Shown: positions 36,228 through 49,249, counted from the stretch's first letter. The stretch: DNA of 64,000 nt from Lytechinus variegatus (GCF_018143015.1 NC_054746.1:19211532-19275531), one strand, 5' to 3'. Notes: a model not told the origin generated them from the letters alone. A program made the numbers and translations.

Positions 36228-36588
36228 GCCCAGCTCACACTAAGTGATTCATTGCGATCCAAATTTCAAAGAAATTGTGATACATGGACATTCCCACAAA
36301 AACAATCTTACGGATCAAAGTTAAGAATAGTGGTAGGAGTACTGAAATTGAAATTCAGTCCAGTTTGAGCCTCCCTGAATGAATAAAAACAAATTCAATT
36401 CAAAATTGTAATGACGTCATCATCGGCTGCAACTTGGAAGCCGATTTGGACTTTACTTGGATAACAGGACTTGCCGAAAAATAATTTTTTTTTTTAGTAT
36501 TTCTAACATTGCGCCAAACTTTCATATTTAATGCAAAATGCGATTTGTTGAAAAATCGTATCGCATCGAATCACAGTGTGAAACGGGC
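36228..36588. mobile_element. MITE related to 28212-28504
   Basis: Inverted ends GCCCAGCTCACACTAAG and GTGTGAAACGGGC; the flanks TAAA and TTTA look like mutated TTAA. Contains AATAAAAACAAATTCAATTC and AATGACGTCATCATCGGC. Confidence 0.65.
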
Positions 36589-36599
36589 TTTAGCCTCAC

Positions 36600-37450
36600 A
36601 ATACTTGCAAGTCATTTCCATCCCAGTGCACAAATTAATATTTTGACTACTAGTAAGCATGCCTCACAGAAATAGACAATTCAGATATTTCGAACTGTAA
36701 GTAAAGAGAAAATAGCTTGGACCTGCTCCTTAGAGCTACACTAAGTCATCATATAATACATAACAAAGGCGATTTCATGAGAAGTGAATGCATATTAAAG
36801 TCTCATAATTGTGACCTACCACCCCAAAACCAACAATATGTTGACAAAATGAATATCAAGAATTTTATTGAGTTTGAAAAAGCAAAACCTCAAAGTTAAA
36901 ATAATACAAAACTTGCCAAAATTAATTTAACAGTCAGTAAGCATATTAAGTACTTGAATGAATGTAGAAAAATTCAGTGAAAGTTTTGATTAATTAGTAG
37001 AAAAGGTCTGACGGTTGTGTCTCACTCAAGCATGAGATGGGCTCACTTTGTTATCTCTGTAAAACATCTCCTGTAAAAAACTCTTATTTTTTTGGAAACT
37101 ATACAACTTCTAAATTTGAAAGTATGGAAGAAAAAATGTCTCTTTCCAATAAGCTTTACTTTTCAAATACCAAATTACTATTATGCCTATTTACAGAGAA
37201 CATTCCCTCATGACTTATCGTTGGTTTTAAGGTAGCGGGTCCTAATTTGATATGGACACTTTCTGAAAATTGACATGAAGTTTAAAATGACATTTGGTTC
37301 ATTCATTTTGATTTGCAACACAGAAACCTCCTGTATCAAAGAGAAAACCCAAATTTGACTTCCAGAAAATAGTGTTTGCTCCTCCAGATACTTGGGCCTT
37401 TCAACACAAGGCTTTACAATGGAATGCAAATATGAAACAACTATTGATTG
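36600..37450. other. AT-rich spacer
   Basis: No supported feature. Confidence 0.35.
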
Positions 37451-37862
37451 GTTCCTGGTCAGGGTTCCAATCTTTTCAAGAAAAAAAATTCCAAGATTTT
37501 TCACTGATGAAGTTTAAAAATTCCCTGATAATTATTCAAACCCATTCCTAGTTTGCATGTTTTCTAAGTTGTTGCACTGAATTACATAAATTTTCAGTGT
37601 AAAAACAACAATGCAAAACTAATTAGTACCACCATAACCAGTCATTCAATGGACGTTGTTTTGATATGCAACAAAATCCAAATATGACTTAGTCTGAAAA
37701 ACTACTGTACTTTCAACTTTTGGGCTGATCAATATTTCCTTATTTTTCCCTCATTTGAGGCATTTTCCCCTGATTTGAGGTATTTTGAAATAAAATTCCC
37801 TGATTTTTCCCTGGCTGGAAAAAAGTAAGATAATTTTCCCTGATAGACTGGGAACCGTGCTG
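37451..37862. mobile_element. Possible transposon remnant with GGTTCC..CAGGG ends
   Basis: GGTTCCTGGTCAGGGTTCC on the left and CCCTGATAGACTGGGAACC on the right are inverted. Several AATTCCCTGAT words stand inside both ends. Target duplication not found. Confidence 0.4.
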
Positions 37863-38499
37863 GTGCATGCTATAATGATCCTAATAAGCCACTGCAATTA
37901 GTAATTGATTACTTAACATTTGCGTCACAGCCCTAAACAAAAAACATTGGGTAATATAACGGCTGCAACTTTCTCCAGGATTAAAAATAGAAATTAAATT
38001 ATCTTGCACTGGGCAACCAATACGGTCTGCCTGATGGGTGTTCTCGGGCCGTGTATGGAAAACCTCAATATCTACCAGCATTTAAATGACTTCAGTTTTG
38101 TAAAAAATTGTTGATTATAACAATCATAAAACAAAATGGTATGATTGAGCATTTCAAGTTTAGTCAATACTTCATAACTAACCTAAGGGAGCTGATACAT
38201 CACAATGAGAGCAAGCAAGTGGGTATGAAAGATCTTGTCTTCAATCTCAGAAGAGTAATTTAGATCATGACATCTGTCACTTCAAAAAGAAAGATTATTG
38301 AGAACTATACCTGTTTTGAAAACCACTTAGGGTGAGAGGCAGGGGACATAGTATATTCCCTTACTTTGTTCTTCTTTAATCTTACTATATTATGAAGTAA
38401 TGACTTTTAGAAATTACATCACAATGAGCCAGGTATGATAATCTGACCAAGAGTGTGTAAACAGATTTGTTTTCATGGAAAATATCTCAACTACCCATC

Positions 38500-40055
38500 T
38501 GCTTCATCCTCGGTCTCCATTGGTGTCCAACTGCTGCTGACACAAACCCTAGTTGATGTACTTTGTCCTAGAGTTTCACTGGCATATTATCACTGCTAGC
38601 GGCTGATGAAGCTGTAGTCCTTGTAATTGTGGAGTGGACCTTGTACGTGTCTGTTGGTTCCAGCTGCAGCCCGCACAGTTTGCTTTAATAATCCACCTGG
38701 AATTGGTTCTGTCGCTTTGTTCTATCCTTTACCATGCATCTGGAAAAGCCTGCAACATACAAGATCAAAGCGATGATCAGTGGACATAGCTCATGCGTAA
38801 CTGAATTAAACAAATGTGAGCATGAGGTATGAACACAGGTTTCCCATGTGTCAGATTGATCAGAACTTTAGCTGGAACCATGGTTGAGAGGGCCTGTCAG
38901 TGACAAGAACTAGCAGCGTAGCTTTGTCCTTCACAGAGTTAAGGCATCCTTGGCCTTGGCTCCCAGGTCTGCTGACCATGACATATACCTGTAAAGTTAA
39001 ATCTGATGGCAAGTAGGCCAATACAAGGTAAACAGAAAGTACTGATAACAATGGTAAACACTTTTGTGTTTAGCATCCACAATGCTCTATCATTAAGGTT
39101 CTGGGAAAAACTATCTATCTGCTTTTTCATTTAGTTTTCCAGGTAGGTTGGATACAGAAATTAAAATATTGTGCCAAGTGAACTCGTCCTGTATTTCTTG
39201 GGCTGCTATATATTGAAGTAAATGTATTTGGTACTGCCATGTTATTGAGAGAGGCACCCACTGTGGAATTATCTATGTGGAGTAAGATGATATAAGACCA
39301 TAGGGGATGGGGAATATCTCTGACCTGCCAACTTAATTTTTATCATAAACAAGGCAAAATTGTTTTAACTCAGTAAAGTAGAAACAATGATACATTTAGG
39401 AATTTTGACTAAAAAACCACAATTTGCATTTGAAATGGACATGAATTCACATTTAAAAAAAAGTTGTTTAAACATTACACAAGACTTGAAAGTACTAAGT
39501 TATTGAGCGGCGTGGTAGAAGAATTTTGCGCGGTAGATTTATCGTGAGAAAAGGTTGAGGTGGGTAGATTCCACCCCCTCTTTATGGTAAAGCTGGCTTG
39601 AGTCCACCTGGGGGTATAACATACCATTTGCAGGACTGAGGCTAAACTCGTGCCAGATTCAAACTACATCCAGAGGTTGACCCAATTCAAGCTGGCTGCC
39701 AGCATCAGTCCAGCTTTTAAGAAAAGGAGGTGCAACACCAATGTAGAGCCGCCTCCGCATTTAACACATATGCAACAGTATAACCCTCCTTGCATTTGAT
39801 TGGCTAAGAGAAAATTTAAGTCAGTGAATATCACTTTCAAATATTTTCATGAAAAAATCAACTTACCACCTGAACTTTATCAATCTTCAGCTGATCTGGA
39901 GATCTACGGCCAACCGTCTGCTGCAAGGGCAAGGGATGAGGATGCAAAGAAGCTGGTTGGTTGGTAAAGTCACTAAGATTGTACAAAGGAGGCACAATAG
40001 AGAAATCACACCTGGCCTAGGTGTAGGGGCACCGATAATCTCCCGATGAGACACC
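38500..40055 (-). other. Exon-like islands, unresolved
   Basis: Three islands of higher GC on the minus strand have splice-like edges: 39870-40055 (acceptor tttttttttaccag), 38880-38996 (acceptor aactttacag) and 38500-38745 (acceptor cttttccag). Each has partly open frames (for example SWSADLGAKAKDAL, and TPMETEDEADG before a stop) but also in-frame stops. They may be exons of a non-coding RNA, a decayed gene or chance. No family is recognised. Confidence 0.2.
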
Positions 40056-40789
40056 TGGTAAAAAAAAAATTAAGTTATAGTAATAAAAGTGAAGAAATAT
40101 ATGAAAAAAAAAAATTATGAAATTCCTTTATTACATGGAAATAAAATCTACGAACTACAGATTTTACTTGTCATGAGTGGACGAAGTGAAAATACTAGGT
40201 TATACAAGTGCTCTTGAAGACATCAATAGAATAACATTAACTATGCACAAAAACACTGGATTCAGAGAGCATATATTCTAACAGAATTGGCACCCCATTT
40301 TTGGCTAAAGGTCACCAAAAAACCCCAAATTATCTGTAGCTTTTGGTTTTTTTCAGTTTTTAAACAATTTCATTTTAATAATCAATTCTGATAGGTAAAA
40401 CAATGCAAGATGACTGCTTGTAATAAAGATGCTAAGGCATGATTTGTAAAAAACACACAAAAAGGAGACCGTATGTTGGCCCTAAAATTCCAAATGTGGT
40501 CAATTTTGAGAACTAAACATGTATTTCAATAATTTTTTTACCTCTTGCAAGTTGCTTTAAGAGTACCCATTAGCTTGCCATCATAGATTCGAGCACATGC
40601 ATTTCTCTTTATGATTTACAGAAGGCCATTTTTTAAAAGTATACCCCGAATGTAAAACTTCCCAGTTGTGTGTATATTGAGATGAGTTAGCGACAATTTT
40701 ACAAACACCTGGAATTTCTTTGTATCACTACCATAGTACGAATCATTTATGAATGTTAGCTCCATATTTGAATTCTACAACTACAGCTA

Positions 40790-41107
40790 CTGTGGTTAAA
40801 TGTAATTGAAAAATCTCTCAATACATTTAAATCTTCCCTGTGGAAACATCTCCAATTCGACATCTGATTTATTATTTTAAGCAATGTTAGTATTTTGAAG
40901 AATTATTTTTTGTATCCATGATGTTTTACTTAAACTATAATCTTTTATATGTATTTGTATTACTTGGTTAAAATGTCATCGATATGTTTTGTACTTCATT
41001 TTATATATCTGGGATGCCAACTTGTATGGGTTTTCCTAAACCTTGTTTGGCAACCCAAGACATGTAAATATTTTATTTTTCTGTCTGAATAAATCAAATC
41101 AAATCAT
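40790..41107 (+). repeat. Probable LINE 3' end
   Basis: The segment ends TCTGTCTGAATAAATCAAAT followed by CAAATCAT, the (AAATC)n ending typical of several non-LTR elements, after a GGGATGCCAACTTGTATGGG block. It is 5'-truncated; no reverse transcriptase remains. Confidence 0.4.
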
Positions 41108-41481
41108 GTACATGTACCCGCCTTACCATATTCCAGCAATTTGTATTTCATGCACAACTTTACATACAGAGTTGTGAAACACCCCCACCCCCCTCCATCA
41201 TGGAAAGGTAAACTCTGCCTCTGATGAATTCCTTATTATTTTTTTTAAGTATTGATTTTCTGATAAACATAATGCAACAAATATTATATGAATGGGTCTA
41301 AGTTCCTTTACGTGTATTGTTCTGAAATTTTTTTATTTTCTCATTAACACAATGCAACAAATTTTGATGGTCTAAATAACCCATTTATACAGAGTTTGCA
41401 CTGAAGTTGGCTTATAAGTTATAACCTACTTTGTTTGTCTTCCGAGGCTGTTCATAAATCTGGTCTGACGAGAACAGGACA

Positions 41482-41607
41482 TCATGAGATGGATGAGTTG
41501 TGATAGTCTTGCTTCCATATGACTTCTGGATGGTATGGTTCTCTTTCAGTGCAGGTTTTTGGGCAGGTGTAGATCAGCAAAGTTCCCCAATCAAGGCGTG
41601 GGCCGAG
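41482..41607 (-). pseudogene. PDCD2: PDCD2 C-terminal piece with natural stop
   Basis: LDWGTLLIYTCPKTCTERE, then PYHPEVIWKQD and a TGA at 41482-41484, matches the family C-terminus (IDWGxLxVxTCAESC...FVWKQD). The frame is closed by TGA at 41608-41610 with no AG in between, so normal splicing into it is not possible as read. About 900 bp, including a MITE, separate it from the MPHLF piece. Confidence 0.75.
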
Positions 41608-41858
41608 TCATTACATCTTTTTTTTTGATGGGTGATGGCCCAGGATGTTGAATAAAACAATGAAATACAACAGAAATTCAGTGTCACTAAAAGACTTTCA
41701 GACTTTCAACCATTTTCAGATCTATTTTCATCAAAACTTTCCCATGATAATATTTTTCAAATCTGGAATCAGCCAAGTACAGGTAAGGAAATAATACTAC
41801 CATGCAGGATTTCTCAAGTTCCTTGCTTGAATTTATCTGCCAATGATGTTATAGTCCC

Positions 41859-42156
41859 GGGCCCGTCTTACAAAGAGTTAAGATTGATCCGATCAAGCAT
41901 AACTATGGACGGCCAGCAACATCAACATCTATTATGCATGTTTGTTCAAAATATTTTCTAGCTATGATGTATATTCATGCATTCATTGTTTTCTGGATAA
42001 TTCACTGCGCTTCTCTAAGCACACAAACAAGGAGCTTCCTTGATACAAAGGACATTGAGCAAATTTTTCATGTAAAAAATTACGACACTGATCAATGGAT
42101 AAATTCCATACTTACAACTGATTTAATCAATCATAACTCTTTGTGAAACAGGGCCC
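41859..42156. mobile_element. Hairpin MITE, GGGCCCGTCTTACAAAGAG ends
   Basis: The left end GGGCCCGTCTTACAAAGAGT plus TAAGATTGAT pairs with ATCAATCATAACTCTTTGTG then AAACAGGGCCC. The middle word GCCAGCAACATCAA is shared with 44824-45123. It lies between two PDCD2 pieces. Confidence 0.75.
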
Positions 42157-42513
42157 TGCTGTTTTTTTTGTTGGTTTTTTTTGCGACTCCTCGTTATGCA
42201 GAATTGCTGCAGAGTAGTAGCTGCAAGTCGTAAGCAAAATTCAATGGCAGCGCCCATGCACAGGGACGTTTATCCTTATAGGTTGGGCCGATAAATTCAG
42301 GCAAGAAAATTGACAAATCTTGCTCAGTAGTATGTTTCCATAGATCTATTTGGTTGATTAAAGTTTTTATAGCATCATGTGAATTTTTTCATATATATTT
42401 TGCGACACTGAATTTCCTATGTATTTCTTTATTTTAGTGGTCCACCAGTGTGGAAAAAATTGGGCCGGTGTCTGGCAGCATTGGTTGGTCACAGATGGAC
42501 TGCCCACATAGAC

Positions 42514-42567
42514 TCTGCTGTAGTTAAAGCTATCTATATCCAGGTGTGGGAAGAGGTGGGGCATAAT
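42514..42567 (-). pseudogene. PDCD2: PDCD2 exon piece (MPQLL block)
   Basis: A strong acceptor (ttcctttctactctag) opens directly onto IMPHLFPHLDIDSFNYSR, aligned with human VMPQLLNYLKADRLGKS. The right boundary is uncertain, as the possible donor gtctat is weak. An open frame on the opposite strand here is a shadow. Confidence 0.55.
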
Positions 42568-42599
42568 CTAGAGTAGAAAGGAAGAGAAATGTTTCTTCA

Positions 42600-44220
42600 A
42601 TAAAATGTGAAATTATAAGGGATGCTCATATTTTGGGGAAGGTGAAAAAGTTATTGTTTTCAAATTATTTTTCATCTAAATTCAGGTAGAATAGTCGGGT
42701 AAAAAGTCCACTGCAAAAGAATGCTCTTTATACATGTATGCTCAAACATTCTAAATGTGACAACAAAAAAACAAAAAAAAAATCTCATATTTACATGCTT
42801 ATTTGAGGTACGAAGAAACAAAACTAAGTTTAAGATTTCAAAGTATCCAAAGAGATTACCGGTATGCGGAAATCTGCTGTTCTTGATCAATTCATCTACA
42901 AATGTTAGAAAGAAAGAACAGTCCCGACAATATTGGCCACTTACACACTCACTCACCTCACAGTCGCAGTGTACACACACACAGCACTGCCATTACATTG
43001 CAAACTACGATACAGTACCAGTCATGCCAGTACATCTTATCAAATTATGATATGTGTCTTTCCCAGCGTAGGAGGAAGAAACATTCACATTTCTTGCATC
43101 ACAATCTCACAATCACTTTCAGAAATTTGATGTCTTAGCATGAATTTTGGATACGGGATTACAGGAAGGTTCAAGAAACAAAGAAATTGACATTTTTTCC
43201 AGTTGTTTTTTACGGCTTTGTGCCGTCTCTCTCGTGTGTGGCTTACATGGTATCTTATGAAAAGCAAACAGGAAGGAAAAAAACAAGCTGGCGCGAAACG
43301 GGACTTTGAATAGCGCCAGCTTAAGTCGCACTGTAACCATATCACAACGCAATCTCTAAGCTCACTCAACTCTCGCTCAGCGGTGACAAAATATTACCGA
43401 GTATGCTTGGCGTCTCTTTTAACTTAGCCAGGGAACTTCACTACTTTGAATCGAGAATAAAGTCAAAATTAGTGTCATGAAGGTGGGTGCGTTTGTTATG
43501 GACAATATTTAATTAATCGATTCCCATTACCCGCGGCTCATACCCCTCAAAACGACATTGCCTGGGCGGCTACGCCCGGCCACTCGATGTGTTGTGACCT
43601 GGCAGACATCGTACATGTACGGGAGGGGTTACGGCGGGCTGGCTCAGACCCGTCACCGTGTATAAACCGCACCCCCGACTTTTGCTACTATCCCGCCGAG
43701 AAAAAGGTGCGGTTAATACACCGTTACTTACGGTATTGCTGTATTATAGCTAGTAGATAAGTAGAATGAAACCGTCATTATAAAACTATCTAAATAAATT
43801 CAGACCTTTTTCTTTTTTACATTTGTGTTTCAAAATTGGGACTTACCCCGCCCTTACTTAAAGTTATTATTTAACTTTGTGAGCAGCCGATTTAAAAAAT
43901 TCTCAAACCAAGATGAAACATGTGTACAAGTGCACGTATTAGAACTAATAAACCCTGAAAACAACCATTATTGAGAATGAAAACCTAAAACTACAAGGCA
44001 AACCCTGATTTTGTAAATAGTTGTCTTATAGACGCCTAAATACTACACATAATTGTATGGGATGAAATTAAGATAGTGTTTCTGGTCACTTTATATTTCA
44101 ATTCTTGAAACACTAAATAATTATTTTCAAACGCAATTTTTTCTGGGCTTCATTTTTGTAACATATCACAGACACAGGTGTGACCTTCTAGCTCAGATTT
44201 TTTAAAAGTCAAACCAATGT
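42600..44220. other. PDCD2 intron region, partly GC-rich repeat
   Basis: The expected PDCD2 exon (RYGRG...IPDCPCGAKR) should lie here, but I could not find it. 43540-43740 is GC-rich with AACCGCACCCCCGACTTTTG and GGTGCGGTTAATACACCG, probably a repeat. Confidence 0.35.
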
Positions 44221-44275
44221 TAACCAATCAATTTAAAAACCTTAAATGCATTTTATAGTAAAGCAGACAACATAC

Positions 44276-44571
44276 TTGATCAGGAACATGTGAAATCCTC
44301 TTCTTAAAGTTCATGAACTGCACATCTTCTGTCTCTTTCCTATTCATTCTATCAAGATCCCTGGTGCTCATAAATATGTAGCCATTCTCTAGTTCTACTG
44401 CAATTTGGACCACACTGGACCAGACTTGCATCAGATCTTCCTTGCTTCAACCATTCTGTATGTTCTCTTCATCATCTCGAGCAGCACATTCCTCACTTTC
44501 TGTTTCCATCACAAGTTCAAAGTCCAGAAAAGGGAAATTATTGTCGGCTGAAGGAGCAGTATCATCAGACC
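44276..44571 (-). pseudogene. PDCD2: PDCD2 acidic-linker exon with in-frame TGA
   Basis: 296 nt with acceptor tttgtag and donor gtatgt, ending in phase 0. It encodes NNFPFLDFELVMETESEE (human PDCD2: NFLFPEFEIVIETEDE) and, in the same frame, NRKETEDVQFMNFKKRI then SHVPDQ (human: REDKIFQKFKTQIALEPEQ). A TGA at 44447-44449 separates the halves. The identity is clear; the stop is a plain nonsense codon rather than a frame shift. Confidence 0.75.
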
Positions 44572-44823
44572 CTACAAATCAAAAGAAAGAATTTCTGTTA
44601 AGAATGCTACCTTCACCAACATGTACCTGGGTTGTGCTTCATAAAGTGTAAGTTACAGGTATTATTGGGTGCTAAATAAGATTCAATATTCATTCATCAA
44701 CTAAATATTGAAATAAGGGGAGCGTTTCATGAACATTTCTGTCCAGCAAGTTGTCAGATCTGACAACTATCCTTGATAGTGATTGGCTGAAAAGAACTGT
44801 TACTATGTAAATATCAGATAAAT

Positions 44824-45123
44824 GAGGGCCTAGTATTACAAAGAGTTACAATCAATCCAATCAACCACAACTAGGGAAAGCCAGCAACATCAAGACAATA
44901 TCTAAAATGCATGTTCATTCAAAATATTTTAAATATAAGATGTACAGTATATTCATAGTATTCCATGTTTTCTTGATAATTTTGTATGCTTCTCTTTGTT
45001 TTCAAAGGACATAGGGCAAATTTCCAGTAGAAAATATGACATTGATGGATTTCCACATATTTGAGATTAATTTCAATTGTAACTCTTTAAATGTCTGACA
45101 AGACATTTCATGAAACACTGCCC
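44824..45123. mobile_element. Hairpin MITE, relative of 41859-42156
   Basis: GGGCCTAGTATTACAAAGAG followed by TTACAATCAATCC pairs with CAATTGTAACTCTTTAA and TTTCATGAAACACTGCCC. Shares GCCAGCAACATCAA and AATGCATGTTCATTCAAAAT with the other copy. Confidence 0.65.
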
Positions 45124-45480
45124 AGATGTTTAAAGATTAACAGTTATTTTATATTTAAGCAGGTGAATGAAAACTTGAAAGTTTATAATTTGTAAAAGTA
45201 TTGACAAGGGTTACAGGAAATTCACTAACACTATTAAAAAAAAAACCCTGATAAGATAAAACAGAAAATATATCGGCTTTCTTAGGTAGTAGAAGTCTTA
45301 TCTCTCAAACATCTCTGAAACAAACACTTGCAGGCCTTCTATTTAAATATTTTTAGAGCAACTTTAGGGCACTTTTCAAAAAAGGGCACCTTCATATATT
45401 GCAGCACAAATTAGAAAAATTAACAAGGGAACAAACCCCCAAAAGGCCAATACAGAATCAAAGGCCACCATGGTCTAGGA

Positions 45481-46246
45481 CAGCGCTTCCAACCTTTTTT
45501 TTACTCGAGGACCACTTTGACTCTATTTCTTTTGAGGCCCTCCTACAAAAATGTTAAAAAAGCGATATGACTACTTGTCTCGACTCAAAGATCGACAATG
45601 ATTATAATGGACATATTAGTGTGTATGACTTTCAGTAGCCCGGCCTTCGAGCCCCTCCTCCAAACGTATACAACCATGACTACATAACAACTTAATGACA
45701 AGAATGCTGAATAACTTCAACATTCGACACACATTGCTTATGATTTTGCAACACTGCCAGTCATGATGAATCCAAATTTGATGTATTCAGGGTCATATTT
45801 TCTTACTTTTACATTCAGAGACTTTTCAATTTGTTTTCTCCCTCGCCCTTTTTAAATCGCTTTTAAAAAAGGTCCATTTTGATTAAAGTATGTTTTCGTG
45901 AAATTAGAACACAAAGCCCTGAAGCAAGTTCAAAACAAACAGTTCAAGAATTACATGTAACTGCATTTTCAAAGGTCAGGTAAATGGGCGACAATTAACT
46001 AAATTTGACACAATATGCATACATGACAAGGTTCACATCAAAGTTAAATCGAAACCATCATAATCTGTCTGCATATTGCAACATGCATAAAGCATGCTTT
46101 ACCTTTGTTTGACCCACGTAAACCGATCAAACATAACACATTTGGGCTGTCGGACAGGTCCAGGTCTGTGAAACATCCTATAGTTTTCCCCCATTTTTTT
46201 TATCCTCCTCTGGAGCTTCTCGTGGCCCACCGTTTGAGAAGCGCTG
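45481..46246. mobile_element. hAT-like non-autonomous transposon, 8-bp duplication
   Basis: The ends CAGCGCTTCCAACC and GGTTTGAGAAGCGCTG (read inverted, CAGCGCTTCTCAAACC) have the CAGxGxTTCTCAA form of hAT elements. GTCTAGGA (45473-45480) and GTCGAGGA (46247-46254) match in seven of eight bases. 766 bp, no frame. Lies in the PDCD2 pseudogene. Confidence 0.85.
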
Positions 46247-46324
46247 GTCGAGGATGAGGTACCTTAATTTAAGACATGACCTTATAGTGGAAATGTGGAA
46301 GTTTCAAGAAATTGACAAATCATG

Positions 46325-46455
46325 GGGAAATAGAATTGTACAGCATTTGCACAGGTTTGTCCAACCAGTCTTCCATGGTGCAATAAGTCTTTGAAATATG
46401 GTTTTAAATCACTTGACTGTGCATATGTGGCCACAATTGTGAAACATAGGGGGTG
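46325..46455 (-). pseudogene. PDCD2: PDCD2 MYND zinc-finger exon remnant
   Basis: A good acceptor (ttttcttgcag) precedes a segment where scattered frames give LC, CGH and WKTGWTNLC, spaced like the end of the PDCD2 MYND finger (DWKxGHKxLC). It contains an in-frame stop and the middle cysteines are unclear. It is assigned mainly by position between the flanking PDCD2 pieces. Confidence 0.4.
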
Positions 46456-47371
46456 CTGCAAGAAAATATATGCGATCAATTTCAAATATTCTGTTGCAAT
46501 TTTACAACTGATAGATCAACGTTAACTGTAGCAAATTGGATTTCACTTCTTGTTTCGAGGAGCAGATTAGCAATCAATCGCCAATTTGCAATTAACTGCA
46601 AGACCTATGATTGATTTAGGGACCAAAAATATACTTGCGATTGATCGCAAGTTTCTTGCAACACCCCAATAATGTTACAAATAATACATTTGCACAATTA
46701 TCATCTTTTGTCTGTTGGAATCAGAAGTTTGACAAAATGTGGAGTTTAGAATTGTCAAATTGTAAGACTTACATAAACTGTGACCATACAATTTAGCCAC
46801 ATTATTGGAATATGGCTTTGATATTTTCACGTACTGAAAAAAAAGGATTTACTCAAAGGAAAGCATACTGCCCGTAATCAATAAATTTCCCATAACTGGA
46901 AAGTTTTGCTGGTTGGTACATGCATCTCTGTTTTTCCATGTTTTTTTTTTCTTTTTTGGTTAAGCAGCATCCTGGGTCAAGCTTGAATCTAGAGTAGGGG
47001 TGGGGGGGGGGGGTGGAGTTGAAGTCATTCCCATTTGGAACCGTCTGATATTAGGAAATTTTACTCTTAATCAGACTTTGGAATGCAGGTGTCAAAATTC
47101 AATCTGGGCTGACGCGTTCATATACATAGATATTTTTCATTGCAACAATAAATTGAAAATTTAAATGTCATTTCATAATTTCAAGAGAAGGGGAAACAAA
47201 ACACCCAATTTCATTTCCGAGAAACAGACAATACTAATACTAAAACCCCATTGAAATTGAATTTTCTAACAGGTGACTTTGCAGGTAAATTTCTGTATTT
47301 GGGAGGTCATTATTATGTAGAACGACTATTGTGATTTTGGAACACGAGGAACCCAGAACAGTAATCCTTTA

Positions 47372-48357
47372 CAGTACAGGCCAAAAGTTGGGGCCACCCT
47401 CAGACTTAAAAATATAATATAAAACACTGCATTTATTGAAATGTATTGATACTAGATGGGCTATGGCAGTTCCATGACATCACTTGAGCAGATTTCAAAC
47501 TGGTTTTGATGGCACTTCTGTCAAACCCCATTTGGTTTTCATGATATATTTCAAATTTTATGCATAACTTTATAAAAGATATGCATAAAATTTGAATATT
47601 TAAAGCAAGGTTTGTTTGACAATCTGAAAGCTTGTCAGAGGCTTGTTTGACATACTCCTGCGGATTGTCAACCTGTCAGGCAGCCAAACTGCCTGTCTTC
47701 TCTCCCGCTCCTGCTCTGCAACTTCACTGGCCAACTCAAGCCAGCCTTCTCTCATCTACTCAATCTACTCTGATCCTGCCCATTGCTCCAGCTTTCCACT
47801 CTTTCTGGTTTTCAGTCCTCTTTACTCTATACACTCATTTCCAAAAATTACTCTACTTTCTCACCTCTCCATTCCTCTTCTACCACTATTCACTTTTATC
47901 TCAGTCCTTTCAGTGACTTTACATATGGTGTATTACATAAACCACTTCTATTGTTTATGCCACCATGCAAACCTGTATCTTCTGCCAGAATCCAGATTGC
48001 ATATATGTCAGACAAGCCTTGGACAAACTTTCAGGTTGTCAGAAACAAACTTTGCTTTAAAGCTGGGGTAATAGTATGCAGCGCTTAGAAACATTTGTAT
48101 TAAGCGCTATATAAATGTTGCATATTATTATTATTAAATATATTCAATTTATGCATACCTTTAAAGTTCAAAGGTTTGCTTAAAATTTGAATATATTATG
48201 AAAACCGACTGAAGTTCAAAGAAGTGCACTCAAAACCGGTTGTAAACATGCTTGTTTGATGTAATGGAAACAGTCTTAACCCATTCAGTATTTGCTTGTA
48301 TGCAGAATGCAGTGTTATGTATGATGTGAGGGTGGCCCCAACTTTTGGCCTGTACTG
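47372..48357. mobile_element. Tc1/mariner-like MITE with TA duplication
   Basis: 31-bp perfect inverted ends beginning CAGTACAGGCCAAAAGTTGG, flanked by TA at 47370-47371 and 48358-48359. No transposase frame. A SINE 3' end sits inside. Confidence 0.92.
48062..48138 (+). mobile_element. SINE 3' end nested in the Tc1-like MITE
   Basis: GCAGCGCTTAGAAACATT, TTAAGCGCTATATAAATG and a terminal ATTATTATT run match the tail of the SINE at 7480-7852. No tRNA head is visible upstream, so it is probably 5'-truncated. Confidence 0.65.
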
Positions 48358-49249
48358 TAGGTATATGAATCCTTATCTTCAGTAGATATGAAATGAGTAT
48401 CATTTTTTCTTACTTACACATGTAGGAAATAAAATCAGCAACCTACTGTCACTTACAAAATCAATGTAGGTCTAACACTAATTCATATTACAGTTAGAGT
48501 AAAGTGCCCAATTTTCAGACAAAATTTACTTCAACTTCTACCCAACAGCTATATAGGATCTAGGACTTGGATGCATCTCATATTTATATTGTATATTATA
48601 TCATCTTTTTTTTATTGCACTGCACAGTGCCCACAAAGTAGATCATAATATTAAAAAAAATCAAGCCATCCAGGGGCAAAATCCATGAATCTGATTTCTA
48701 AAATTCCTATTAATGAGTGACCATAGTTTATTTTTTTACTCAAAAAATCGATGATTCAAAATTTGCACAACTATAATAGGTCTAGATCTTTACCAGCCAT
48801 TCCATTCCACACCCTAGGCTTCAAATTTCTAGTTAAACCAATCAATGAAGAATACTTATTTTTGGCTAGGTACATGTCCATAAGGTGTAAATCTGATTTT
48901 TGACTGGCTTTACCGAGTTACACGATCCTGAGGAGATGTCAAATTTGCATTTAAAAAGTATGTTCTGTAATCTGTGAATACATATTTTTTGTATTCTGTC
49001 TAATCGTAAAGCCATTTTATCTTATCACTGTTTTTTGCACTTTTTTCACCTGAGCTTGGCAATATTTCAAGTTAAAATCACCCTCGAAATGCATCACGCA
49101 AGTAAAAAAAAATACATCCATATTCTAGTTTACCTAAAAAATATTAGGTACGGTAGTAGAATCTGTAGTTGATAAAAAGTAAAGAGCATAAGGTCCTAAA
49201 TCAAAGCAGCAAAGAAAATTACCAACCTTTAACCCCTCCATTACGAAAA

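Noticed and set aside
41421-41570. Exon reading KSYGSKTITTHPSHD in another frame
   Set aside because: The same bases give the PDCD2 C-terminus in a different frame, which is the better match.
42439-42543. Plus-strand exon with acceptor ctttattttag and donor gtgtgg
   Set aside because: It overlaps the minus-strand PDCD2 MPHLF piece, which has both homology and a stronger acceptor.
42672-42980. Missing PDCD2 zinc-binding exon (QYCRD...FEI reading)
   Set aside because: Spacing is suggestive but the cysteines are absent and the phase does not fit the preceding exon.
47632-48088. Three overlapping plus-strand frames of 94-142 codons
   Set aside because: They lie inside the Tc1-like MITE, are C/T-rich and show no transposase or other motif.
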